From Bryobacterales bacterium (GTDB lineage: Bacteria; Acidobacteriota; Terriglobia; Bryobacterales; Bryobacteraceae), in contig JAUYBU010000590.1 in NCBI GenBank assembly GCA_030693045.1, positions 1 to 35,218 on the forward strand: 35,218 nt of DNA, read 5' to 3'. The notes below the pieces were generated by a model, which was given only the letters and a program-made list of their open reading frames with translations, did no database searches and was not told the DNA's origin. The translations under genes and the position numbers were made by a program. Of the stretch, positions 13,653 to 22,106 are shown in pieces. How positions within the stretch are numbered: position 1 is the first letter of the stretch; the number at the start of each line of letters is the position of its first letter.

Positions 13653-14963
13653 TCAATGGATTGAATCCATTAGGCTGTGGAGAGTGCGGTTCAAATCCGG
13701 ATCCTTTTGACGAAGTTCCTCGATCTTCTGAACCGAGTGCAGAACGGTCGTATGATGTTTGCCGCCGAAAGCGCGCCCAATCTCGGGCAATGAGGCATGC
13801 GTGAGTTCTTTGATCAAGTACATCGCCATCTGGCGGGGAAAAGTGATGCGGTGGACGTTTGTCTTTTGTTTCAACTGGGCTGGTTGGAGTTGGAAACGCT
13901 CCGCCACCAGGCGAATGATCGACTCCAGGCTGACTTTCCGCTCCTGGTTGTGGACCAAATACTTCAGGGTCTGCTGCGCCATGGCCATGTTGATCGGGGT
14001 GTTGGTGACCGACGAATAGGCGATCAGCTTAGTTAGCGCTCCTTCGAGTTCGCGGACATTGGACTTGGTTTTCGTGGCGATGAAAATGCGAACATCCTGC
14101 GGAAGATCAATCCCCTCGGCTTCGGACTTCTTGTCCAGGATAGCCATTTTGGTTTCCAGGTCCGGCGGTTGTATATCAACTATCAGCCCCCACTCGAACC
14201 TGGAACGCAGACGTTCAACCAGTCCCGGAATGTTCTTGGGCGGAGAGTCGCTGGAGATGACGATTTGCTTCTGATGGTCGTAGAGCTCGTTAAATGTATG
14301 AAAGAACTCTTCTTGGGTGCGTTCCTTGCCAGCCAGGATCTGGATGTCGTCAACCAGCAGCACATCCGCGGAGCGGTAGTGTTGATGGAACATGGGCATG
14401 CGATCGGTCTTGATGCAAGCGATCATTTCGTTCATGAAGCGCTCGCTGGAGGTGTAGACAATTCGCATGCCACCGAAATTGTCCAACAAGGCCCGGCCGA
14501 TTGCGTGCATGAGATGGGTCTTGCCCATCCCTACACCCCCATAGATGAACAGCGGGTTGTAGCTTCGCGACGGCATGGTGGCAACGGCTTTTGCAGCGGC
14601 GTGCGCAAACTGATTGCAGGAGCCAACCACGAAGCCCTCAAACGTCAACTTGGGATTGAGTTGGCTGCTGGAAGAGGCACTCAGGCCCTCCGGCGATACA
14701 GAGTCGGCCGCGCCAATGGATCGCCCCGCAAGTTCAAAGCGTACCTGTCGAAGCGGCAAACCGAGCGGGAGCGTTTGAACGGTGGAGTGGATCAGTTCCG
14801 AATACTCGCTCTCCAGCCACTCTTTCGTAGCCATATTCGGCGCGGTAACGAAAAGCGTCCCGCCGTCCACCCTGTGGAAAACCGTCCGGGCAACCCAATT
14901 CTGGTAGCTCTCCGAGCTAATCTGGCCTGCTATGCGCTCTTTGATCTGTTCCCACAAATCCAT
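13653..14963 (-). CDS. dnaA: Chromosomal replication initiator protein DnaA
   Basis: Walker A GGVGMGKTHLMHAIG, VLLVDDIQILAGKERTQEEFFHTFN, C-terminal DNA-binding RITFPRQMAMYLIKELTHASLPEIGRAFGGKHHTTVLHSVQKI. Start taken as ATG 14963; an upstream GTG at 15002 is also in frame. Confidence 0.97.
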   Translation of the reverse strand: MDLWEQIKERIAGQISSESYQNWVARTVFHRVDGGTLFVTAPNMATKEWLESEYSELIHSTVQTLPLGLPLRQVRFELAGRSIGAADSVSPEGLSASSSSQLNPKLTFEGFVVGSCNQFAHAAAKAVATMPSRSYNPLFIYGGVGMGKTHLMHAIGRALLDNFGGMRIVYTSSERFMNEMIACIKTDRMPMFHQHYRSADVLLVDDIQILAGKERTQEEFFHTFNELYDHQKQIVISSDSPPKNIPGLVERLRSRFEWGLIVDIQPPDLETKMAILDKKSEAEGIDLPQDVRIFIATKTKSNVRELEGALTKLIAYSSVTNTPINMAMAQQTLKYLVHNQERKVSLESIIRLVAERFQLQPAQLKQKTNVHRITFPRQMAMYLIKELTHASLPEIGRAFGGKHHTTVLHSVQKIEELRQKDPDLNRTLHSLMDSIH

Positions 14964-14994
14964 GGCGACCCATTTCTCACCAACACTCCGCAGA

Positions 14995-15284
14995 ATTTCC
15001 ACACGATTTCCACATGCTGTGGAAATCTAAGACTCCCAGCTTCGATTCTAGGTGGAATCGGCGATCCGCCGGCATCCGTAAAGACGCCGGCATTCTGCGT
15101 AACTACGTGTGCGGAAACTCAGTCTACCACAGATTGACGGATGCAAGACAGCCGTGAAACTTTTTTTTAAGTCATTGATTATAAAGACATCTTTTCAAAA
15201 ACAGTAGCTGTAATAGAAGTACGACTAATACAATACCGATGAGTAAAGCAAGCCTTTCCCGTTAGTGCAGAGCGGTTTTCCACA
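14995..15284. promoter_or_regulatory. oriC: Candidate oriC / dnaA promoter region with DnaA-box-like elements
   Basis: ATTTCCACA at 14995-15003 and 15006-15014, TGTGGAAAT at 15018-15026 and TTTTCCACA at 15276-15284. An AT-rich tract lies at about 15160-15235 (actttttttttaagtcattgattataaagacatcttttcaaaaa...). Further boxes: 13486-13494, 13634-13642 and 14873-14881. Confidence 0.7.
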
Positions 15285-15379
15285 GGGCTGAAACAATTGC
15301 GGCAGGGATTGTCGGAACAAGGCGGTTTTGCGAAAAAAGTGCCGCGATGTTACAGTAGGCGGCGGAGCAAGGGAGTGGC

Positions 15380-15886
15380 GTGACACGCGGCGAGGTCCTG
15401 ACAAAACTCCGTGAAAGGATGATCGCTTTCGCGGCATCTCGAATGGTAAGGGATGTAGCCGAGGATCTTGTGCAAGAGGTTCTAGTGGTGCTTGAAGAGA
15501 AGTACCCGGAGGTTCGGGCGGCGGAGGATCTGCTGCCGCTCTCGCTTCAGATACTGCGGTTCAAGCTGATGGCGGCCCGGAGGAAGGTAAGCCGGCGGGG
15601 AGAGAATCGAGCAATTCCGGTTGAAGAGATACAAATTGCGGATCCGCGCGAGAATCCGGAGAGCGCCGCGGGGCGCGCGGAAATGCTCGGCAAGCTGCGT
15701 GCGGCGCTGAAGCGCATGGAGCCGCGCTGCCGGCAACTGTTCCGGCTGAAGCTGGAAGGCAGGGGCTTTCCCGAGATCCAGGCGATCCTGGGGACGCGGT
15801 CGATCAACACGATTTATACTTGGGACGCACGCTGCCGGCATCGGCTGCTCGAACTGATGGGCGGACGGTGGGAGGCGAGCTGGTGA
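15380..15886 (+). CDS. RNA polymerase sigma-70 family (ECF-like) factor
   Basis: 168 aa, GTG start: MVRDVAEDLVQEVLVVLEEKYPEV (region 2-like) and a region 4-like helix-turn-helix (RQLFRLKLEGRGFPEIQAILGTRSINTIYTWDARCRHRLLELM). Confidence 0.75.
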   Translation: MTRGEVLTKLRERMIAFAASRMVRDVAEDLVQEVLVVLEEKYPEVRAAEDLLPLSLQILRFKLMAARRKVSRRGENRAIPVEEIQIADPRENPESAAGRAEMLGKLRAALKRMEPRCRQLFRLKLEGRGFPEIQAILGTRSINTIYTWDARCRHRLLELMGGRWEASW

Positions 15887-17019
15887 TGAAGCCTCGGGAT
15901 GTGAGAGAACTCTTGGGAGGCTACGCGGCTGGAACGCTTACGGCGGAAGAGCGTGAGGCGCTGTTCCAGGCGGCACTTGAGAACCAGGCGCTGTTTGACG
16001 CGCTCGCCGACGAGGAGGCGCTTCGGGAGCTGCTGGCCGATCCCGCCAGTCGCGCGCAACTGCTCCGTGATTTGAGCGAACAGTCGGCCGGCTTCTGGCA
16101 GCGATTCGCCGAGTGGATGAGGAAGCCCGCGACGCTGGCTTTTGCGGGCAGTGCGGCGGCGCTGGTTCTGGTGGTTGGCGTGGTCCGATTCACCCAGCGC
16201 GAGCTGGAGGCGCCGAAGCTGGTCGCCCAAGCGCCGGCGCAAGTTGAATTGCCGCCGCCTCGCGCCTCTGCCGTCAGACAGCCTGAGCCCAAGCCGATGC
16301 GGCCGGCTGCGCCTGCGGCGCGGACGCTGGGCGAGCAGGTTCGCGCGGCGCCGGAGCCGATGCGGTCAGCGGCGCCCCCGGCCGAGACACAGGCCGCGCC
16401 GGTGCGCGAAGCGCCGGCCGCCGCGGCGCCAGTCGTGACGCCGGAGCCTATGCGGCCAGCAGCGCCTCCGGCTCAGAAGCCGGCTGTCCCGGCGCGGGTC
16501 GTGACGCCTCAGCCGGCGGCGCTGGCGTGCGTGATTTTGGCGCGGTCGAGCCAGGGCGAGTGGATTGAAACGGCGCCGGACGCTACATTTCGCGAGGGAG
16601 CCGAGGTTCGCTTGCGGGTTCGGTCGGCCGAGGACGGCTGGATTCTGGCAACCGCGCGGGACGGCGCCACGGTGACCATGCTGACGCCTCCCACCGGCGC
16701 GCCGGTAAGCTCGGGGCAGGATCTGGTCCTGCCGGCGGCGAGTTCGTTCGCGCTCGCGGGAGCCTCCGGGGAGAAGAACCTGCGCATCTCGTTTTCGCCC
16801 CGCTCGCCGGCCGCGCCGGTAGCCGCATTGCAGTTCGCCAAGAGCGCCGCCGTTCCAGCCGCCAGGAGGAAAGGGGACGCTGCCGGCAGCGCGCAGGCTC
16901 CCGCCGTTGGGGCGAGCGCGGAAGCCGCCAAGAGGAAAGCGGAAGCCGGCGAAAGCAGAGAGGAAGCCGCCAAGCCGCCGCTGGCGATCGAGCTCCGCCT
17001 GGTGTACCGCGTGAAATAA
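15886..17019 (+). CDS. Anti-sigma-like membrane protein with Pro/Ala-rich linker and DUF4384-like domain
   Basis: TGATG overlap with the sigma-factor gene. MKPRDVRELLGGYAAGTLTAEEREALFQAALENQALFDALADEEALRELLADP, one TM helix (ATLAFAGSAAALVLVVGVVRF), P/A-rich repeats, C-terminal VRSAEDGWILATARDGATVTMLTPP. Confidence 0.7.
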   Translation: MKPRDVRELLGGYAAGTLTAEEREALFQAALENQALFDALADEEALRELLADPASRAQLLRDLSEQSAGFWQRFAEWMRKPATLAFAGSAAALVLVVGVVRFTQRELEAPKLVAQAPAQVELPPPRASAVRQPEPKPMRPAAPAARTLGEQVRAAPEPMRSAAPPAETQAAPVREAPAAAAPVVTPEPMRPAAPPAQKPAVPARVVTPQPAALACVILARSSQGEWIETAPDATFREGAEVRLRVRSAEDGWILATARDGATVTMLTPPTGAPVSSGQDLVLPAASSFALAGASGEKNLRISFSPRSPAAPVAALQFAKSAAVPAARRKGDAAGSAQAPAVGASAEAAKRKAEAGESREEAAKPPLAIELRLVYRVK

Positions 17020-17071
17020 TTTCGAAAGGGCCGCCGCCGTCGCGGCATTACCGGTTCAGGAGGATGAACCG

Positions 17072-19345
17072 ATGATCGAAGTAAACAGACGGCGAATTAG
17101 AATGGCCGCCGGAATTTTGGCAGTTGGACTGGCGGCTAACATGGTGCGGCCGGTTGCGGCCTCGGGTCCGCGCGTAACGCAAGGGGCGCTGATGAGTCTC
17201 GGCGCCGACGGGCAATTGCGGGGCGCGTGTCCGCTGAAGCACACCGGCGTCAAGGCGGAAATCACGGGGTTCCTGGCGCGTGTCACGGTGACCCAGGAGT
17301 TCGAAAACCCCTATCCGGACAAGATCGAAGCGGTCTACACGTTTCCGCTGCCGCGGCTGGCGGCGGTGGACGACATGACCATGCTGGTGGGCGAGCGCGT
17401 GGTTCGCGGCAAGATCAAGCGCCGCGAAGAGGCGCGCGCCATCTATGACGCCGCGCGCAAGCGGGGCCAGGTGGCCAGCCTGCTGGACCAGGAACGTCCC
17501 AATATCTTCACCCAGCACGTGGCCAATATCCTGCCCGGAAACAAAGTCACAATCACGATCAGCTACGTCGAGACGCTCAAGTACGAGGCCGGCGCATACG
17601 AGTTCGTGTTTCCGATGGTGGTCGGTCCGCGCTACGTGCCGGCCGGGGTTCGGGACGCGTCGCGGATTACTCCGCCGGTGACGCCGCCGGGGACGCGCGC
17701 CGGGCACGACATCGCGATCGAAGTGGCGCTGGACGCGGGCGTGCCGATCGACGCGCTTGCCTCGCCGACCCACGACAGCGTCGTCGAGCGGCCCAACGCG
17801 CACCAGGCCGTGGTGCGGCTCAAGAACCAGGCTGTGCTTCCAAACAAGGATTTCATCTTGCGCTACGACGTTTTGGGGCGGCAGATGCAGGACGCCGTCC
17901 TCACGCACCGCGCCGCGCGGGGCGGGTTCTTCACCTTGATTTTGACCCCGCCCGAGAGGGTTGCCGAACGCGACATCACGCCCAAGGAGATTGTCTTCGT
18001 GCTGGACACTTCCGGCTCGATGAGCGGCTTCCCCATCGAAAAAGCCAAGGAAGCGATGCGGCTGGCGCTGAACGGGCTGAACCCGCAAGACACGTTTAAC
18101 CTGATTACGTTTTCCGGCGACACTCACATCCTGTTCCCCGAGCCGGTGCCGGCAACGCCGGCGAACCTGAGCCAGGCGCAGGCGTTTCTGGCGTCGCGCA
18201 GCGGTGGGGGCGGCACGGAGATGATGAAAGCCATCCGGGCGGCGCTGGATCCCTCGGATTCGCAGCGCCACCTGCGCGTGGTCTGCTTCATGACCGATGG
18301 CTTCGTGGGCAACGACATGGAGATCATCGCCGAAGTTCAGCGGCACCCCAACGCGCGGGTGTTCTCGTTCGGCATCGGCAGTTCGGTGAACCGTTTCCTG
18401 CTCGACAAGATGGCCGAAGAGGGCCGCGGCGAGGTCGAATACGTCGGGCTGAACGAGGACGGCTCGGCCGCCGCGCGCCGGCTCCACGAGCGCGTGCGCA
18501 CACCCGTCCTGACCGACATTTCGCTGGACTGGGGCGGGTTGCCGGTGAAGGACTTGTACCCGGCGCGTATCCCGGACCTGTTCGCGGCGCGGCCGTTGGT
18601 GGTGCATGGGCGCTACGACGGCGGGGGGCGGGGCGTCGTGCGCTTGCAAGGGAAGCAGGCGGGGCGGCCGTTCAGCCGCGAAATCCGTGTCGAGCTGCCG
18701 GCATCGGAGGCGCGGCACGACGTGCTGGCGACGCTGTGGGCGCGGGCGCGCGTCGAGCAGTTGATGGGCCAGGACTGGCTCGGTATCCAGCGCGGCGTCC
18801 CGCGCACGGAAACGCGCGAGGCCATCACGCAACTCGGGCTCGACTACCGGCTGATGACGCAGTTCACCTCGTTTGTCGCGGTGGAAGAGACCTTCATCAC
18901 CGATGGCGGCCAGCCGCGCCGCGTCGAGGTGCCGGTCGAGATGCCGGAAGGAGTGAGCTACGAAGGCGTCTTCGGAGAGATGCGCGACCAGGCGGTGGCC
19001 AGAAAGAGCGTTGCGCCGGCGATGGCGAGCTTCGCTCCTGCTCCTTCCGTGGCGCAGCCGCTACGGGCGCGAACCGAGGATGCCCGGGAACCGGTATCCA
19101 AGATGCACCCGCAGATTGCGGATCTGGTTGCGGGGAAGCGGCAGGCGCGCGACGGCAGGGTGGAGGTTCAGGTTTGGGTGACGGACCTGTCCAAGGAAGT
19201 CCTGGAAGCTCTGAAGCTGGCCGGGCTCGAAATCCTGCGGCCGTCCAGCAGCGTGAACCTGACGCTAGTGATCGGCCGCATCCGGGTCGAAAAACTCGCC
19301 GGGCTTGCCAAACTCGGCGCGGTCCGCTACATTGCGCCGCTGTAG
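17072..19345 (+). CDS. Secreted VIT domain plus von Willebrand factor A domain protein
   Basis: 757 aa. Signal-like N-terminus; VIT region ITGFLARVTVTQEFENPYPDKIEAVYTFPLP..AAVDDMTMLVGERVVRGKIKRREEARAIYDAA; VWA MIDAS FVLDTSGSMSGFPIEKAKEAM, FMTDGFVGND. Confidence 0.9.
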   Translation: MIEVNRRRIRMAAGILAVGLAANMVRPVAASGPRVTQGALMSLGADGQLRGACPLKHTGVKAEITGFLARVTVTQEFENPYPDKIEAVYTFPLPRLAAVDDMTMLVGERVVRGKIKRREEARAIYDAARKRGQVASLLDQERPNIFTQHVANILPGNKVTITISYVETLKYEAGAYEFVFPMVVGPRYVPAGVRDASRITPPVTPPGTRAGHDIAIEVALDAGVPIDALASPTHDSVVERPNAHQAVVRLKNQAVLPNKDFILRYDVLGRQMQDAVLTHRAARGGFFTLILTPPERVAERDITPKEIVFVLDTSGSMSGFPIEKAKEAMRLALNGLNPQDTFNLITFSGDTHILFPEPVPATPANLSQAQAFLASRSGGGGTEMMKAIRAALDPSDSQRHLRVVCFMTDGFVGNDMEIIAEVQRHPNARVFSFGIGSSVNRFLLDKMAEEGRGEVEYVGLNEDGSAAARRLHERVRTPVLTDISLDWGGLPVKDLYPARIPDLFAARPLVVHGRYDGGGRGVVRLQGKQAGRPFSREIRVELPASEARHDVLATLWARARVEQLMGQDWLGIQRGVPRTETREAITQLGLDYRLMTQFTSFVAVEETFITDGGQPRRVEVPVEMPEGVSYEGVFGEMRDQAVARKSVAPAMASFAPAPSVAQPLRARTEDAREPVSKMHPQIADLVAGKRQARDGRVEVQVWVTDLSKEVLEALKLAGLEILRPSSSVNLTLVIGRIRVEKLAGLAKLGAVRYIAPL

Positions 19346-19354
19346 CGCTGGGCC

Positions 19355-19373
19355 GGGGACCGGCCGGGTCCCC
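19355..19373 (+). terminator. Hairpin after VIT-VWA gene
   Basis: GGGGACC GGCCG GGTCCCC, 7-bp stem, shortly after the stop codon at 19343-19345; no strong U-tract. Confidence 0.4.
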
Positions 19374-19384
19374 GACTTCCACAC

Positions 19385-19447
19385 TATTGCGCGGAGCGTT
19401 CCTTCGAGTATGTCGCCCGGATAACGGAATCCGGAAAGCCGGCCCAC
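19385..19447 (-). pseudogene. hicA-like toxin remnant with internal deletion
   Basis: GTG directly after the hicB TAA reads (V)GRLSGFRY|PGDILEGTLRAIVWKSG. The first part resembles HicA N-termini and the second resembles HicA C-termini (..PGDMPEGTLRAILKQAGI), without the central part. Confidence 0.5.
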
Positions 19448-19687
19448 TTACGCCGCCACGACAATCGTGTAGTCGCTCTGCGCGGAAGCCGCCGGCAGCG
19501 ACAGGTGGGTTTGGCGGTCCCGGCGCGCCTCGATGAGCTTGCGTGCGACGTCTCGGGCGATTTCAAGCGCCTCCGCAACCGTTCTACCCTGCGCGACAAG
19601 CCCCGCCAAGTCATCGGAGGTCGCCAGGTAGAGGCCTTCCGGAAGTTGCTCGACGTGGATTCGAATGGCGAGTTCCATCCTCATCAT
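19448..19687 (-). CDS. HicB-like / DUF1902-type antitoxin
   Basis: 79 aa: IRIHVEQLPEGLYLATSDDLAGLVAQGRTVAEALEIARDVARKLIEARRD, typical HicB fold pattern. Confidence 0.7.
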   Translation of the reverse strand: MMRMELAIRIHVEQLPEGLYLATSDDLAGLVAQGRTVAEALEIARDVARKLIEARRDRQTHLSLPAASAQSDYTIVVAA

Positions 19688-20032
19688 CGTAGCATCGGAG
19701 GCGCCAAAGCCGCCCAGTCTTGAAGCTCAGTTACATCGAACGGTTCGTGCTCGATCCGGTCGGGCTGGAGGTGGTGTCCGTTACGGTCCAAAGCCCGATC
19801 TCGGAACCGATGTGGATTACGACGTGGAAGCGGATCAGTTCCGCCCCGGCGCCGGTAGCATGGCCTTAGATTCCCGTGCGGAAATGAAAGCGGGGTTGGG
19901 TTGGGATGGGATCCGGCGTGGCCGCTTTGGGTTGCCCTGCCGCCGCGCCGGAATCCCATCATTTTCCTACAGCGGGCTTCCGCGGATGGCGGTATACTTG
20001 AGCCGGTCCGGAGAGGTGAGAAAGGACGATCT

Positions 20033-20647
20033 ATGAGCCGAATCTGGCTTCGCCTGCCGGTTCTGTTGGCGGCGGCCGTGTCTATGCTGGCCGGCCAACA
20101 ACCGAAACCGCAGCCAAAACCGGCGGTCACCACCGCTGGAGTTTTCATGGGCCGCAGCGGCAAACCCATGGCCAACGCGCGCCTGATCTTGGGAGAAACA
20201 GAGGGTGAGGAGGAGTGGACCTACGCCCGGATCAAGCTGGTGAACAGCGTTTCCTCTGCCGCCGTTGACGAGAAGGGCCGCTTTCAGTTCAAGGGTTTGA
20301 CTCCCGGCAGGTACACAGTTGTCTATCATCTGACGGGGGCCCCGATGGTGGTACCGAGGATGATCAGCATCAAAGGGCTTTCGGCGGAGGAGAAATCCAT
20401 CTTGCCCGGAATGCGAAGCGTCGAAATCGGCAAGAGTTTTCAGCCTCTTGCCGAGCGTGCCTGGGGCCAGACGTTCACGCTTCTGAAGGGCCATACGTTC
20501 TGGGCAATGGGCCCGTACATGAAGATCTGGAACGCGACAGTCCGTTGGCAGAAGCAGGGACCCTACATAGAGATGCGCAAGGGGGTGATCTGGCAGGAAC
20601 AGTTCGACGACAAGAGCCAGATCAAGCTCGAAGCCTGGAGCTATTGA
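20033..20647 (+). CDS. Secreted protein with carboxypeptidase-regulatory/SdrD-B-like fold segment
   Basis: Signal peptide MSRIWLRLPVLLAAAVSMLAGQQ, then AVTTAGVFMGRSGKPMANARLILG...AAVDEKGRFQFKGLTPGRYTVVYHLTG. Confidence 0.6.
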   Translation: MSRIWLRLPVLLAAAVSMLAGQQPKPQPKPAVTTAGVFMGRSGKPMANARLILGETEGEEEWTYARIKLVNSVSSAAVDEKGRFQFKGLTPGRYTVVYHLTGAPMVVPRMISIKGLSAEEKSILPGMRSVEIGKSFQPLAERAWGQTFTLLKGHTFWAMGPYMKIWNATVRWQKQGPYIEMRKGVIWQEQFDDKSQIKLEAWSY

Positions 20648-20690
20648 GGAAGATCGGCAGTGGCACGGCCTTCGGGCGGTGAAAAGAATT

Positions 20691-20712
20691 GGGGAAAGAG
20701 TACTCCGTCCCC
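20691..20712. repeat. Degenerate copy of the GGGGAC palindrome
   Basis: GGGGAAAGAGTACTCCGTCCCC; the right half and the following CCGGTTT match the element at 7300-7327 exactly. Confidence 0.65.
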
Positions 20713-20715
20713 GGT

Positions 20716-22101
20716 TTAGATGGTGGCGTCGGCGTCGGCGAGGCCTTGGCGGATGGCCTCGAGGTTGGCCAGCGGCGCGCCGTCGTAGTGGCCGAGCGAG
20801 AGGCCGTCGGCGCCGCACTGCGACGAAATCACCACGCCCTTGCGAATCAGCTCCGGCGTGGCCTTGGGGCGGATGCCGATGGCCGAGAGGAAATGAATGT
20901 CGTCGCCCGCCATGGCGCGGACCGCCATCAGGAACTTGCGCTTGTGCTCGAGTTGCGCGGCCACGCCCGACTGCTCGTCGTAGTTGCTGGAGCGGATGGA
21001 GCCGAGATACGGCCGCAGCGCGGCGAAGTCGATGCCCGACAATTCCCAGTCGTCGTAAATGTACGCGTTCAAGCGCAGGTCGATCTTCGGCTTGATGCGG
21101 GTGATGGCGGCGTGGACGTCGCGGAACATCGCGGTGAGCGATGCGCAGCGGAACTTGAGCCACTCGAACAACTCCGGATGCCGCAGCAGCGCGGCCGTGG
21201 GCGTGATGTTGGAGGCCCGCATTTTGGCCAGGTGGTGGCCTTCGGCCGGGCCCGGGTGATCGAGCGTATTGGCCACCGGCATAAGCGCCTTGCGCAAGGA
21301 CTTGAAATCCACGCCCTGCGCCTTGGCTGCCGACTCGCAACTCGAACACCAACAGCCGCCGAGCACGGTCCCCAGCGTCTTTTCGACGGGCGTGGCCGCG
21401 CCGCCCGCGCCCCAGGTCTGGAAGGCGAACGGTCCGGCCGACGTGCGCAACCGGCCGGAGGCGAACGGCACCAGGCAGGTCTGCACGAAATCGAGATCGT
21501 AGTTGGTTACCAGGTCGGTGAACAGGCCGATCAGGTAGCCGCGCGCATCGGGCTGGTTCGGGCAGATCAACTGCGCCAGCGGATTCCCATAAATATCGCG
21601 CTGCACGGCATAGGAGCATTCCCCGCGCGCGCGCTCCAGATCGAGCACGGTGTGGGAGATCTCGGCGCCGGTCTTCCAGCCCGCCTTGCGCGAGGCGCGG
21701 ATCAGAATGTCGAGCCAATCCTTGCCCTTCAATTCCTCGCGATCGCTCAAGCGCGGCTTGATGCGCGTGGACTTGTAGTGATCGAGGTTCGGCTTCCAGT
21801 AGGCCCGGCTGTCTTCCGGGAAGTAGGTCTTGCGTTTGGCGTTGTGCGGATAATAGAAATCCGTCAACGGGCGCTTTTCCCAGTGCATCAGCGCGACCAG
21901 GTACGCGCTATTGGCGCCGGTGGTTTCCCGCAGCGTCTCGAGCACCGGCTCGACGCCTTCGTCGGCCAGGTCCCAGGCGTAGAGGCTTGCGGCAATCTCC
22001 GTGAAGCGCTTGAGGGCGCGCTGGCGCGCTGGCGAGAGCGGCTGGGCGGCGGCCAGGCACAACGGCGCCGCGAATGTGGATGCGAATTCTCTTCGGTTCA
22101 T
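20716..22101 (-). CDS. Tat-exported protein of unknown function (family recalled from Solibacter-like genomes)
   Basis: 462 codons from MNRREFASTFAAPLCLAAAQPLSPARQRAL (Tat-like RR motif). The coding continues through residues such as GGCWCSSCESAAKAQGVDFKSL. Starts 5 nt after the upstream heparinase-like gene ends. Confidence 0.6.
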   Translation of the reverse strand: MNRREFASTFAAPLCLAAAQPLSPARQRALKRFTEIAASLYAWDLADEGVEPVLETLRETTGANSAYLVALMHWEKRPLTDFYYPHNAKRKTYFPEDSRAYWKPNLDHYKSTRIKPRLSDREELKGKDWLDILIRASRKAGWKTGAEISHTVLDLERARGECSYAVQRDIYGNPLAQLICPNQPDARGYLIGLFTDLVTNYDLDFVQTCLVPFASGRLRTSAGPFAFQTWGAGGAATPVEKTLGTVLGGCWCSSCESAAKAQGVDFKSLRKALMPVANTLDHPGPAEGHHLAKMRASNITPTAALLRHPELFEWLKFRCASLTAMFRDVHAAITRIKPKIDLRLNAYIYDDWELSGIDFAALRPYLGSIRSSNYDEQSGVAAQLEHKRKFLMAVRAMAGDDIHFLSAIGIRPKATPELIRKGVVISSQCGADGLSLGHYDGAPLANLEAIRQGLADADATI

Positions 22102-22106
22102 GATAA

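Noticed and set aside
19723-20030. Possible gene fragment between hicB and the secreted protein gene (LKLSYIERFVLDPVGLEVVSV...WITTWKRISSAPAPVAWP)
   Set aside because: Only about 50 open codons, no convincing start and no recognised family; an imperfect hairpin nearby (about 19905-19962) was too irregular to call.
19967-21718. 583-aa minus-strand ORF
   Set aside because: Out-of-frame overlap of the Tat protein gene (20716-22101) and antisense of the 20033-20647 gene; low-complexity Arg/Ala/Pro translation.
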